The notes beneath the pieces are model-generated. The model saw only the letters and a program-made list of their open reading frames with translations, did not search any database and was not told the origin of the DNA. Below are positions 42,301-51,084 of a stretch of DNA of 64,000 nucleotides, piece after piece. The first letter of the stretch is position 1; each line of letters opens with the position of its first letter. Position numbers and translations under genes: made by a program. This stretch comes from an uncultured Prevotellaceae bacterium (lineage in GTDB: Bacteria > Bacteroidota > Bacteroidia > Bacteroidales > Bacteroidaceae), in contig CAMVPA010000001.1 of the NCBI GenBank assembly GCA_947169245.1, positions 62,001 to 126,000 on the forward strand. The letters are read 5' to 3'.

Positions 42301-43228
42301 TATTTCTTAGGCTTTGGGCAAAGTCCTCGTCGATGCTGTTGTTGATACTCTGGCAGCAGTTAGCCGCAAAGGCCTGGGCACAGGCAATGAGCTGGTCCCA
42401 CTGTTGCTCGCCGAGACCGTTATCGATGTCGGCATGGGTAATGCCATACTTGATAAGACCGTAGACGAAGCCTGCGTTGAAGTTGTCGCCGGCGCCAATG
42501 GTGCTGACGGTCTCAGTCTCCTGTACGGGATACTGCTTGCCAAAGTTGCCTGCGGCGCGCACCTCGATGGGCTGTGAGCCACGGGTATAGATGAAGTTCT
42601 TCGTGTAGAACGAAATCTCAGAACGATAGACGCTGTCGGCATCGTTCTTGCCGTACATAATGGAGAAGTCCTCGTCGGAGCCACGCACGATGTCGGCCAT
42701 CTCGAGATTTTCCAGGATATTTGGCGTCAGCTTGACCACCTCGTTACGGTGGGATGCGCGGTAGTTGACGTCGTAGTAGAGAATAGCGCCACGGCTCTTG
42801 GCGTATTCGAAGAAAGTCTTGACCTGTGGGCGCACCACGGGGTTGATGGCAAAGTAAGAGCCGAAGAGCACCACATCGTCAGGACCTATTTCAGGATAGG
42901 AGAAGTCCAGACGGTCGTGCGGGTGATCCTTGTAGAAGATGTACTCTGCGTTGTTCTGGTCGTCAAGGAACGCCAGCGACAGGGGCGACTTCGAGTCGGG
43001 GAAGACGCAGACACCTGAGGCGTCAACATGGTTGGCGGTCAGGTAGTTCTTGACGTTCTGACCAACGCGGTCATTGCCGGTCTCACTGATAAAAGCGGCC
43101 GGGACGCCGGCACGTCCCAGTGATATCATTGCGTTAAAAGCCGAACCTCCGGGGACGGCACGTATGGGCTGGTCGCCACGGAAGATAATGTCGAGTATGG
43201 TCTCGCCGATTCCTATTACTTTTCTCAT
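42293..43228 (-). CDS. PfkB-family carbohydrate kinase
   Basis: A 311-residue ribokinase-fold enzyme. It has the N-terminal signature PGGSAFNAMISLGRAG and the C-terminal active-site motif STIGAGDNFNAGF with the catalytic aspartate. It probably phosphorylates fructose or a related sugar, but the family is broad. The start MRKVIGIGE at 43228 is chosen because it follows a perfect promoter by only a few bases. Its end is formed by the simple repeat at 42262-42300. Confidence 0.87.
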   Translation of the reverse strand: MRKVIGIGETILDIIFRGDQPIRAVPGGSAFNAMISLGRAGVPAAFISETGNDRVGQNVKNYLTANHVDASGVCVFPDSKSPLSLAFLDDQNNAEYIFYKDHPHDRLDFSYPEIGPDDVVLFGSYFAINPVVRPQVKTFFEYAKSRGAILYYDVNYRASHRNEVVKLTPNILENLEMADIVRGSDEDFSIMYGKNDADSVYRSEISFYTKNFIYTRGSQPIEVRAAGNFGKQYPVQETETVSTIGAGDNFNAGFVYGLIKYGITHADIDNGLGEQQWDQLIACAQAFAANCCQSINNSIDEDFAQSLRNNP

Positions 43229-43236
43229 CACGGCTG

Positions 43237-43268
43237 CAAAGGTAGTGCAAATCGAACGAAATACCAAA
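43237..43268 (-). promoter_or_regulatory. Promoter of the PfkB kinase gene, nearly leaderless
   Basis: TTTG (43265-43268), 20-nt spacer, TACCTTTG (43237-43244) on the minus strand. The predicted start of transcription is within about 5 nt of the ATG at 43228. Confidence 0.8.
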
Positions 43269-43329
43269 TTAATTTGAGTATTTCTGAGATGCAGCCTACC
43301 TTCGGCGTAGCCAAAGATACGAATAATTT

Positions 43330-43358
43330 CTCATTTCTCATTTCTCATTTCTCACTTT
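43330..43358. repeat. TTTCTCA-type tandem repeat before the M16 peptidase gene
   Basis: Four copies of the heptamer TTTCTCA in a row, directly upstream of the -7 box of the plus-strand gene, where they take the place of the -33 element. Confidence 0.8.
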
Positions 43359-43363
43359 TTTTG

Positions 43364-43371
43364 TACCTTTG
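43364..43371 (+). promoter_or_regulatory. -7 box (TACCTTTG) of the M16 peptidase gene
   Basis: A TAnnTTTG box ending 9 bp before the ATG at 43381. The -33 site lies within the TTTCTCA repeat and has no good TTTG. Confidence 0.6.
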
Positions 43372-43380
43372 CGCCCGGAA

Positions 43381-44613
43381 ATGAAATACAACACCGAAAC
43401 TCTGGCCTCCGGCCTACGCGTGATACACCTGCCGTCGACGTCGTCGGTGGTCTATTGCGGATTCCAGATAGCTGCCGGCACCCGCGACGAACAGCCGGGA
43501 GAGGAGGGACTGGCTCACTTCTGCGAACACGTCACCTTCAAGGGAACCAAGCGCCGCAATGCCATTCAGATTATCAATGCCTTAGAGACGCTGGGCGGCG
43601 AGCTCAACGCCTTCACGAACAAGGAGAGCACCGTCTACTATGCGGCCGTGCAGAAGGAACACCTGAGGGTGGCGGTCGACGTGCTGGCCGACATCGTCTT
43701 TCATAGTCAGTATCCGCAAGCGGAGATTGACCACGAGGTGGAGGTCATCTGCGACGAGATAGAGAGCTACAACGACTCGCCTGCCGAGCTGATATACGAC
43801 GAGTTCGAGAACCTGCTCTTCGGTGGCCATCCCTTAGGACACAACATATTAGGTACGGCCGAACGGCTGCGCACCTACACGACGGCCGATGCCCTGCGTT
43901 TCACACAACGGCACTATCGGCCGATGAAATCGGTGTTTTTTGTCTACGGCGACGTTGACTTCCGGCGGCTGGTAGCACTGCTAGAAAAGGTGGTGCCGGT
44001 AATTCCTGACAATCATACTCAGCAGGAAACGCCACTTGCAACTACCCTTCCCGACTATCCGACCGGAGCCATCATCGTGCAACACCGCAACACCCATCAG
44101 GCACATATAATGATAGGTACGCGCGCATACGCGATGAACCACCCACGACGTATGGCGCTCTACCTGCTGAACAACATGCTGGGCGGCCCAGGCATGAACG
44201 CACGCCTGAATATCGTACTGCGCGAGCGCCACGGACTGGTCTACACGGTTGAGAGCACAACGGTAAACTATGGCGACACGGGGGTCTGGTCGGTCTACTT
44301 CGGCTGCGACTCGCATGATGTCAAGCGTTGTCTGCGATTAATGCGTCACGAATTGGACAAGATGATGGAGAAACCGCTGACTGACAGCCGCCTGTTGGCA
44401 GCCAAACGCCAGCTGAAGGGACAGATAGCCATTGCCTGTGACAGCCGGGAGCAGTTTGCCCTCGACTTCGGCAAGAGCTTCCTGTTTAACGGGAAAGAAC
44501 GGGACTTGGACGAACTTTTCAGCCGCATTGACAGTGTGACAGCCGAAGAGGTGCAGGCCGTGGCCTGTGAACTGTTCCCGCAGGAACGGCTCACAACACT
44601 GATGTTCACATAA
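43381..44613 (+). CDS. M16-family zinc metallopeptidase
   Basis: A 410-residue protein. The inverted zinc motif HFCEH lies at 46-50, with the third ligand expected in VEVICDEIESYND. The C-terminal half has the family part RERHGLVYTVES. A TTG codon 12 bp earlier extends the frame, but the ATG at 43381 fits the promoter and the family. There is no signal peptide, so it likely acts in the cytoplasm on small peptides. Confidence 0.9.
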   Translation: MKYNTETLASGLRVIHLPSTSSVVYCGFQIAAGTRDEQPGEEGLAHFCEHVTFKGTKRRNAIQIINALETLGGELNAFTNKESTVYYAAVQKEHLRVAVDVLADIVFHSQYPQAEIDHEVEVICDEIESYNDSPAELIYDEFENLLFGGHPLGHNILGTAERLRTYTTADALRFTQRHYRPMKSVFFVYGDVDFRRLVALLEKVVPVIPDNHTQQETPLATTLPDYPTGAIIVQHRNTHQAHIMIGTRAYAMNHPRRMALYLLNNMLGGPGMNARLNIVLRERHGLVYTVESTTVNYGDTGVWSVYFGCDSHDVKRCLRLMRHELDKMMEKPLTDSRLLAAKRQLKGQIAIACDSREQFALDFGKSFLFNGKERDLDELFSRIDSVTAEEVQAVACELFPQERLTTLMFT

Positions 44614-44672
44614 GGTGGGGAAAACTGCTGCTTCTGGGACAGGTGGGGAAACTTAAGGAGGCTTATGGGATG

Positions 44673-45170
44673 TTAGATGGCTGCTGCCAGGTAGTGGCGC
44701 ATCTCCTTGCGGGCAGTGCCTAAGCGGTGCTCCACCGACTTGTAGCCTTCGCCCAAGTGCTCGGAGATTTCACTGACTTTCATGCCGCCATAGATATGCA
44801 GACGGTAGATTTCCCGGCAATTCTCGGGAATGCGGGCCAAGCCACGCTCTAAACGCTCCGTCAGTTCGCGCACGGAAACAACCGATTCCGTCGATGTCTC
44901 GTCGTACTCGTTGTGCTTGATGAAATGTTCGTATTCCTCGCGGGTAATGCGACGACGGTAGTAATCGCAGATAAGACGCCGGGCCACCGTATAGACCAGA
45001 CAGGGAAGTGTCGTCTCCGTAATCAGTCTGTCGGAAGCCATCAGACGCATGAAGACATCCTGAACGATGTCCTCGGCAATATAGCTGCCACCAAGACGGC
45101 TGCTGACAAATATCAGCAGCTCGTCGCGGTGGGCGGCATAATAGGTTTCTAATAGTTCGAAATTATTCAT
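44673..45170 (-). CDS. ECF-type RNA polymerase sigma factor
   Basis: A 165-residue sigma-70-like factor. Region 2 is AEDIVQDVFMRLMA with the typical YTVARRLICDYYRRR; region 4 is IPENCREIYRLHIYGGMKVSEISEHLG. The start MNNFELLETYY overlaps the GH43 gene end by 8 bp; an in-frame ATG 8 codons earlier is possible. No anti-sigma (FecR-like) gene is next to it. Its place at the end of a xylan operon suggests co-expression with it. Confidence 0.87.
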   Translation of the reverse strand: MNNFELLETYYAAHRDELLIFVSSRLGGSYIAEDIVQDVFMRLMASDRLITETTLPCLVYTVARRLICDYYRRRITREEYEHFIKHNEYDETSTESVVSVRELTERLERGLARIPENCREIYRLHIYGGMKVSEISEHLGEGYKSVEHRLGTARKEMRHYLAAAI

Positions 45171-46200
45171 TGATAACGGGCTTGATGGTGCCATCCTCGT
45201 TGTAGAAGAGTCTCTGGACCTTCAGCGAACGCAGGTGAGTGATGTCGTTGGAGGGCACACAGTCGTGATAGAACAGATACCACTGTCCCTTGTACTCGAC
45301 AATGGAGTGGTGGGTTGTCCAGCCGACGACAGGCTCGAGAATTACACCCTGATAGGTGAACGGGCCGTAAGGTGAGTCACCGATGGCATAGCACAGGTAG
45401 TGGCTGTCGCCCGTTGAATAGCTGAAGTAGTACTTGCCGTTATACTTGTGCATCCACGATGCCTCGAAGAAACGGTGCGGGTCGCCGGCTTTCAGGGGCT
45501 GACCATCCTTATCGACGACAAGGACGGGACGCGGAGCCTCGGCAAACTGCAGCACATCGTCGCTCATGCGTACCACGGCACTGGGAATGGCGGGGGCGTC
45601 GGGCTTGGCGAAGAGCTGCGTCTTATGGTCGGGCGCAGGACCGAGGTCGATGAGGCCATTATCGTCGCCATACTTGCCGGGGATGGTCTCGAAGCCATGG
45701 TAGAGCGTGTGCCACCACTGCAGCTGACCGCCCCAGAGACCGCCGAAGAAACAGTATATCTGACCGTCGTCGTCCTTGAACATGCAGGGGTCGATGGAGA
45801 ACGAGCCGCGGATGGGAGCCTCCTGGGGAATGAACGGTCCTTCGGGCTTGTCGGCAATAGCCACGCCAAGGTGGAAGACGCCATCGTAGCCCTTGGCCGA
45901 GAAGATGAGGTAGTACTTGCCGTCCTTCTCGACGACGTCGTTGTCCCACATCTGCTTCTCTGCCCATTTCACCTGGTCGACATCGAGGATCACGCCGTGG
46001 TCGGTGGCCTCGTCGTTCTCGACATCGTTCCACGACAGCACGTGGTAGTCGCGCATCTGGAAGTGTCCGCCGTCGTCGTCGAAGCACTCGCCGGCGTCCC
46101 AGTCGTGGCTGGGATAGACGTACAGGCGTCCGTTAAACACATTGGCCGAAGGGTCGGCCATATAGTCACTGGGGAACAGGTAACGCGGAAGTTTTGCCAT
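45163..46200 (-). CDS. xynB: GH43 beta-xylosidase/arabinofuranosidase
   Basis: A 345-residue five-bladed-propeller glycosidase. The catalytic base is in DPSANVFNGRLYVYP, the transition-state aspartate probably in SIDPCMFKDDDG and the acid in HRFFEASWMHKY. There is no signal peptide, so it acts on imported oligosaccharides. The gene lies after a GH10 xylanase and a GPH symporter, as in the xyn cluster described for Prevotella bryantii, in which XynB is a GH43 enzyme; the symbol rests on that order and the family. Confidence 0.87.
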   Translation of the reverse strand: MAKLPRYLFPSDYMADPSANVFNGRLYVYPSHDWDAGECFDDDGGHFQMRDYHVLSWNDVENDEATDHGVILDVDQVKWAEKQMWDNDVVEKDGKYYLIFSAKGYDGVFHLGVAIADKPEGPFIPQEAPIRGSFSIDPCMFKDDDGQIYCFFGGLWGGQLQWWHTLYHGFETIPGKYGDDNGLIDLGPAPDHKTQLFAKPDAPAIPSAVVRMSDDVLQFAEAPRPVLVVDKDGQPLKAGDPHRFFEASWMHKYNGKYYFSYSTGDSHYLCYAIGDSPYGPFTYQGVILEPVVGWTTHHSIVEYKGQWYLFYHDCVPSNDITHLRSLKVQRLFYNEDGTIKPVINE

Positions 46201-46227
46201 AGGATTATTTGTTTTTTATTCGTTATT

Positions 46228-46262
46228 GCGGTATTTCGGTATTTCGGGATTTCGATGTTTCG
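46228..46262. repeat. GGTATTTC-type simple repeat between GH43 and GH10 genes
   Basis: Four imperfect 8-9-bp copies (GGTATTTCG, GGTATTTCG, GGATTTCG, ATGTTTCG) end just before the stop codon of the GH10 gene. Confidence 0.7.
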
Positions 46263-46264
46263 AG

Positions 46265-47413
46265 TTATTTGTAGAGTTTGATGATCTCGTTGATGACCGG
46301 CTTCTCCTTATACTGGCGGTCGAAGAGCAGCGGGTAGTTGGTGCGTCCCTTGATGGGCCAGCCGTTGAGCCACGAGCCGCCGTCGCTGACGCCCCACAGG
46401 TTGATGCGTGCAATCTGCGAGCGATGCTTGTAGTAGACGCGGAAGAGGGCAAGCCAGCGCTCGTCCAACTCCTTCTGCTTAGCGGTGGGCAGACCAGCGG
46501 TGTAGGGATTGTACTTCTGCTGCAGCTCGAAGCTCTGGGCGATGTCGGCACCGCCGAAGCCCTGCGGGTTGGGCAGTACGTTGATGTCGAGCTCGGTAAT
46601 CATCACCTTCACGCCACAGGCGGCATAAGCGTCAATGCTCTTCTCGTACTCCTCCAGGTTGGGATAGTCCAGACCGCTGTGGCTCTGCATGCCCACGCCG
46701 TCGATGCGCAAGCCCTTAGCCTTCAGGTTCCGGACCAGTCGGCAGACGGCCTCGCGCTTCTTGGGCTGTGCCATCGAGTAGTCGTTGTAGTAGAGCTCAG
46801 CGTCGGGGTCGGCCTCATGGGCGGTGCGGAAGGCTATCTCGATGAACTCTTCGCCCAGGAGATTATAATAAGGTGACTTGCGGAACGAGCCGTCGTCCTC
46901 GATGGCCTCATTAACAACGTCCCAGCCGTGAACCTGTCCCTTGAAGTGGCCCACAACGGTCTTGATGTGCTTGATGAGACGGGCTTTCACGACCTCCTTG
47001 GAGGCGGGACTGGCAGCATAGCCGTTGGTGAACCACCAGTCGGGAGCCTGCGAGTGCCACACCAGACAGTGGCCGATGACCTTCAGCTTGTGCTGCTCGC
47101 AGTAGCCCACGAACTTGTCGGCCACGCGGAAGTCGAAGATGCCCTCGGCGGGAGCCAGTGTCTCGGGCTTCATACAGTTCTCGGCGACAGCGCAGTTGAA
47201 GTGCTTGTCGACGATGGCGTCGGCCTCGGGCACCTGTCCGTCGCTCTGCCACTGGTTGATGGCGGCGCCGATGAGGCAGTACTTGCCGACGGCGTCCTTC
47301 AGACCCTGCGCCACTGCGGGGGTGAATACTGATAGCAGCAGAGTCACAGCCAGTGACTTTTCCAAGACACTGATAAGACTGGTTGGGCTGATTATACTGA
47401 TTCTTGACATCAT
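46265..47413 (-). CDS. xynA: GH10 endo-1,4-beta-xylanase
   Basis: A 382-residue TIM-barrel glycosidase with a signal-like N-terminus ending near TPAVAQ. The acid/base is in WDVVNEA and the nucleophile in VMITELDIN. Other GH10 marks are HCLVWHSQAPDW and NDYSM. It cuts the xylan backbone in the periplasm or outside. It stands 10 bp after the symporter gene and before the GH43 gene, so all three form one operon. The symbol follows the Prevotella xyn cluster. Confidence 0.92.
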   Translation of the reverse strand: MMSRISIISPTSLISVLEKSLAVTLLLSVFTPAVAQGLKDAVGKYCLIGAAINQWQSDGQVPEADAIVDKHFNCAVAENCMKPETLAPAEGIFDFRVADKFVGYCEQHKLKVIGHCLVWHSQAPDWWFTNGYAASPASKEVVKARLIKHIKTVVGHFKGQVHGWDVVNEAIEDDGSFRKSPYYNLLGEEFIEIAFRTAHEADPDAELYYNDYSMAQPKKREAVCRLVRNLKAKGLRIDGVGMQSHSGLDYPNLEEYEKSIDAYAACGVKVMITELDINVLPNPQGFGGADIAQSFELQQKYNPYTAGLPTAKQKELDERWLALFRVYYKHRSQIARINLWGVSDGGSWLNGWPIKGRTNYPLLFDRQYKEKPVINEIIKLYK

Positions 47414-47423
47414 GGTCTAAGCA

Positions 47424-48818
47424 TTATTCTGTGGCCGCACGCTCCTCAATCTTCTTGTTGATGTCGTCGATGACCTCGTCAGTCAGCTCATACTTAGAGA
47501 TGATGAACATAGCCAGCAGGAGCAGGATGGCGGGGATGACACAGACGAGCCACAGGATACCCTCCTCGGCAAGAGGCGTCTGGTCGATGACCTCGCTGTT
47601 GTAGCCTACGTATGCCAGAACAGCAGGACCGACGATGCTGCCGAAGGTCATACCGGCCTTGAAGAACAAGCCCGTCAGGGCATTGACGATACCGGAGATA
47701 CGGCGGCCGGTGGTGTACTCACCGTATGAGATAACCTCGGGAACCAGTGCCCACATGTAACCTGTGGCCACGATGACGCCGGTGCTCTTGATGAACTGTG
47801 CCACGTAGATCATCGTCATGCTCGGACTCTCCATCTTAGAGATGAAATAGAGCATGGCAATGCCGACAATGGCGGCACTCAGGAAGAGGTAGAACATATT
47901 CTTCTTGCCGACCATGCGCTTGAACCAAGGCACAAGAGGCATGAACAGGAAGGCAGGAATAGAGCCCAGGGCCATGAATATCGACAGTTCCTGAGCCGAG
48001 CCGTGCAGATTGCTGTTCATGAAATAGGCGCCGGCAGCGTTGCCTACCGACATCATGGCGAAGGCGGTGATGAAGAAGAAGGCGAGAACGCGCAGGGGAC
48101 GGTTACGCAGGAACTCCATCCACAGGTCGCTCACCTTTACGGTCTCTGTAGCCTTGGCATCCATGACGACGCGCTCCTTACACTGCGTGAAGCAGAACAG
48201 AAGCAGGCAGAAGCCCACAATGGCATAGATGGTCATCGTCGTGAACCATGCCGATGGGTCCTTCGGAAGACTGTCAGACGGTGCTCCGGCAATCAGGGCG
48301 ATAAACAGAGGCAGACCGGAGTTGACGGCCAGACCGCCAAGGTTAGCCATGAACATACGCACCGACGTGAGCACCGTAATCTCGTGGGTGTCACGTGTCA
48401 GCGATGAGTTCAAGGCTCCATACGGCACGTTGATGAACGTATAGAGCAGCTGCATAGATACATAGGTAACGTACGCATATATCAGCGACGGTGCAAAACC
48501 ATTATAGAAGCACAGGATGGCAAAACCCGAAAGGGGAATACCCACATAGAGCAGATACGAACGGTATTTGCCATAACGCGGATTGCTCTTGTCAATCAAT
48601 GCACCCACGATGGGGTCCCAGATGACGTTAGCCACATTGCCCACAAGGAACATCACGGCTACTGCCGACGGTGTGAGTCCGTAGATGTCGGTGTAGAAGA
48701 ACAGCAGGTATGTGCAGATTACCTGAAAGATAAGATTCTGAGCCAGGTCACCAGAGCCGAAGCCGATGCGCTGTACCCATGAGAGCTTGTAAAAGCCTTT
48801 TGTTTCGTTCGTTGTCAT
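47424..48818 (-). CDS. GPH-family sugar:cation symporter
   Basis: A 464-residue protein with about 12 membrane helices. The N-terminal signature is RIGFGSGDLAQNLIFQ, and GNVANVIWDPIVGALIDKS follows, both typical of the glycoside-pentoside-hexuronide family. It probably imports xylo-oligosaccharides or xylose made by the GH10 enzyme. It is the first gene of the leftward xylan operon, behind a TACCTTTG box. Confidence 0.9.
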   Translation of the reverse strand: MTTNETKGFYKLSWVQRIGFGSGDLAQNLIFQVICTYLLFFYTDIYGLTPSAVAVMFLVGNVANVIWDPIVGALIDKSNPRYGKYRSYLLYVGIPLSGFAILCFYNGFAPSLIYAYVTYVSMQLLYTFINVPYGALNSSLTRDTHEITVLTSVRMFMANLGGLAVNSGLPLFIALIAGAPSDSLPKDPSAWFTTMTIYAIVGFCLLLFCFTQCKERVVMDAKATETVKVSDLWMEFLRNRPLRVLAFFFITAFAMMSVGNAAGAYFMNSNLHGSAQELSIFMALGSIPAFLFMPLVPWFKRMVGKKNMFYLFLSAAIVGIAMLYFISKMESPSMTMIYVAQFIKSTGVIVATGYMWALVPEVISYGEYTTGRRISGIVNALTGLFFKAGMTFGSIVGPAVLAYVGYNSEVIDQTPLAEEGILWLVCVIPAILLLLAMFIISKYELTDEVIDDINKKIEERAATE

Positions 48819-48842
48819 AGTTCAGGGTTTTTAATTTGCGTG

Positions 48843-48850
48843 CAAAGGTA
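48843..48850 (-). promoter_or_regulatory. -7 box (TACCTTTG) of the xylan operon
   Basis: Minus-strand TACCTTTG 24 bp before the symporter start. The -33 box at 19-20 nt is weak (CTGT/ACTG), which suggests need for an activator. Confidence 0.6.
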
Positions 48851-48958
48851 CAAAGATTTCCGCGATAACAGTTATCTCAGATGTTACAGTTTTGTTGGTT
48901 ATTTGTTTCATGCGCCGAAAAAAGACAGAAAAGAGACGTTGGAATCATATTTTTTTCA

Positions 48959-48966
48959 TACATTTG
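48959..48966 (+). promoter_or_regulatory. -7 box (TACATTTG) of the acetylesterase gene
   Basis: A TAnnTTTG box 24 bp before the ATG at 48991; GTTG at 48938-48941 is 17 nt upstream, slightly short for a -33 element. It is divergent from the xylan operon promoter. Confidence 0.55.
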
Positions 48967-48990
48967 CGGTCAGGAAACCAAAACGACGAT

Positions 48991-51030
48991 ATGACAATGA
49001 ACCTTAAACGACTCATCTTTTCCGTCACGTTGCTCGCTGCCATGACGGCTGTTGAGGGCGCAGTACGCCTGCCCCATATGTTCCAAGACGGAATGGTGTT
49101 GCAAAGAGGAGTAGACATCCCGGTATGGGGATGGACCGACAAGGGCGAAAAAGTAAGCGTAAGTCTGTTTGACAACAAAGGGAAGCTGGTTAGCTATGCT
49201 TACACCACGGCAGGCGCCGATGGCAGGTGGAGGGTAAGTCTGCCCTGCAAAAAAGTGAAGGCAGGAGGCCCCTACACCCTGAGCATACTTTCGAGCGACG
49301 AGGACGGCAACGACGACTCCGTATTCATGGGCGATGTACAGGTGGGCGACGTCTGGCTGTTGTCTGGACAGTCGAACATCGACGTGACGATAGAGCGTGT
49401 CTATCCGAATTATACCGATGAAATTGACCATTTTTCGCTCGACAAGGTCCGTCTCTTCCGTGTTCAGAACGATACCGAGACCCACGGCGTGAAGGATGAC
49501 ATCCGTCCCACATCCATCAACTGGAAGCCGCTGACGAAACAGAACGCATGGCTCTTCTCGGCCGTCGGCTCCTTCCTCGGCAAGCGCATGTTTGAAAAAA
49601 CAGGTGTGCCCCAAGGCATCATTGTCAACAGCTGGGGCGGCACACCCATCGAGGCCTGGATATCGACGGACTCTCTGAAGGCTGATTATCCCATGCTGGT
49701 GAAGCGGGCAGCGTTCTTCCAGAACGACAACTACGTCAAGGCACAGGCGCAGGCCAACGGCGAGGCCAGCCGAAGATGGAATGAACTGCTCAATCAGTTA
49801 GAGGTGAAAGGTGAGAAGGGAGAGGTGAGCGAATACCTTTTCACCTCCCTCGACTACGATGATGGTCAATGGCAGGTCATAGACCAGAACAACTGGAGTT
49901 GGCGTGGCATAGGCTCCGTATGGCTCCGGCAGCACATCACTATAGATAAGGAACATGCGGGCAAGCCTGCCCGTCTGTTGCTGGGCACGCTCTACGACCA
50001 GGATGTCACCTATTTGAACGGTCGTCAGATTGGAAGCACCGGCTACCAGTATCCTCCCCGTCGCTACGACATCCCTGAGGGACAGCTCCGAGAGGGCGAC
50101 AACGTGATTGCCATCCGTTTCATCAATAAGAACGGCGCTGCCCACTTCATCCCCGAGAAGCCTTACATGCTCTGCTTCGGCGACGACCGTCTCTCGCAGA
50201 ATCCCATGCCTGCTGACGTCATACCCCTCAACACGTCGTGGAAGTTCCATGTAGGAGCCGAGATGCCTCCCTGTCCTGGCGGCGACGTGTCGCTGCAAAA
50301 CATCCCTACCACGCTCTATAACGCCGTGCTCTACCCGTTGGCTCCCTATGCCATCAGTGGTGTCGTCTGGTATCAGGGCGAGTCCAACGTCGGCAATCCC
50401 GCTCCATACGCTGACTATTTGCAGAAGCTGATTGGCTGCTGGCGCGACCGCTGGCAGCGTCCTGAGCTTCCTTTCGTCGTGGTGCAGCTGGCCAACTACG
50501 ACGGACGCCAGCAGACAGGCATGCCCCGCCCCATCGTCTATCAGGCCGAGCCCGCCAATAGCAGCTGGGCACAGCTTCGCGAGGCACAGCGGACAGTAGC
50601 GTTGAAGACAGACGGCGTGGAACTGGCCACCGCCATCGACCTCGGCGAGACCGTTGACATCCACCCGTTGCGTAAGAAAGAAGTGGCTGAGCGCATCGGC
50701 CAGTGCTTCGACCGCCTCGTCTATAAAGACAAGAAGGTGAAGCTTCTTCCGCAGATTACGGCAGCCAACATCAATGGCTCACAGGTGACGCTGACCTTCG
50801 ACCAGCCTTTGCGCGCTGAGAGCCAGCTCTTTGAATTTGAGCTCGCAGGCACTGACGGTCGTTTCCATAACGCTACGGCTCAAGCTGTCGGCAATACCAT
50901 TGTGATCAAGGCCGACGGCGTCGCAGAGCCCGTCCGTGTGCGCCATGCCTGGAAGGACAACCCCCTCCGCCTGAACGCCTACGCCACAACGGGTCTTCCA
51001 GTGCCGCCCTTCGAATATTCGCTAAAATAG
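48991..51030 (+). CDS. SGNH-type acetylesterase (sialate O-acetylesterase-like)
   Basis: A 679-residue protein with signal peptide MTMNLKRLIFSVTLLAAMTA. The nucleophile is in WLLSGQSNIDVT. The oxyanion block is YQGESNVGNPAPY and the Asp-His end is probably ETVDIHPLRKKEV. A beta-sandwich of about 130 residues is inserted in the middle (SWRGIGSVWLRQHI). In hemicellulose loci this family removes acetyl groups from xylan; the P. bryantii xyn cluster also holds an esterase. A short repeat at 49801-49831 adds the loop EVKGEKGEVSE. Confidence 0.85.
   Translation: MTMNLKRLIFSVTLLAAMTAVEGAVRLPHMFQDGMVLQRGVDIPVWGWTDKGEKVSVSLFDNKGKLVSYAYTTAGADGRWRVSLPCKKVKAGGPYTLSILSSDEDGNDDSVFMGDVQVGDVWLLSGQSNIDVTIERVYPNYTDEIDHFSLDKVRLFRVQNDTETHGVKDDIRPTSINWKPLTKQNAWLFSAVGSFLGKRMFEKTGVPQGIIVNSWGGTPIEAWISTDSLKADYPMLVKRAAFFQNDNYVKAQAQANGEASRRWNELLNQLEVKGEKGEVSEYLFTSLDYDDGQWQVIDQNNWSWRGIGSVWLRQHITIDKEHAGKPARLLLGTLYDQDVTYLNGRQIGSTGYQYPPRRYDIPEGQLREGDNVIAIRFINKNGAAHFIPEKPYMLCFGDDRLSQNPMPADVIPLNTSWKFHVGAEMPPCPGGDVSLQNIPTTLYNAVLYPLAPYAISGVVWYQGESNVGNPAPYADYLQKLIGCWRDRWQRPELPFVVVQLANYDGRQQTGMPRPIVYQAEPANSSWAQLREAQRTVALKTDGVELATAIDLGETVDIHPLRKKEVAERIGQCFDRLVYKDKKVKLLPQITAANINGSQVTLTFDQPLRAESQLFEFELAGTDGRFHNATAQAVGNTIVIKADGVAEPVRVRHAWKDNPLRLNAYATTGLPVPPFEYSLK
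49801..49831. repeat. GAGGTGAAAGGTGAGAAG-type in-frame repeat in the esterase gene
   Basis: Two to three imperfect copies of a purine-rich GGTGA unit encode LEVKGEKGEVSE between a helix and the inserted beta-sandwich, without breaking the frame. Confidence 0.6.
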
Positions 51031-51061
51031 TTGCACAATTCAGAAGAATTGATTACCTTTG
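51030..51061 (+). promoter_or_regulatory. Promoter of the first GH51 gene
   Basis: TTG (51031-51033), 20-nt spacer and TACCTTTG (51054-51061). It begins at the stop codon of the esterase gene, so the GH51 gene can be transcribed separately. Confidence 0.65.
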
Positions 51062-51084
51062 CCACCACAACTAAAACAATCAAT

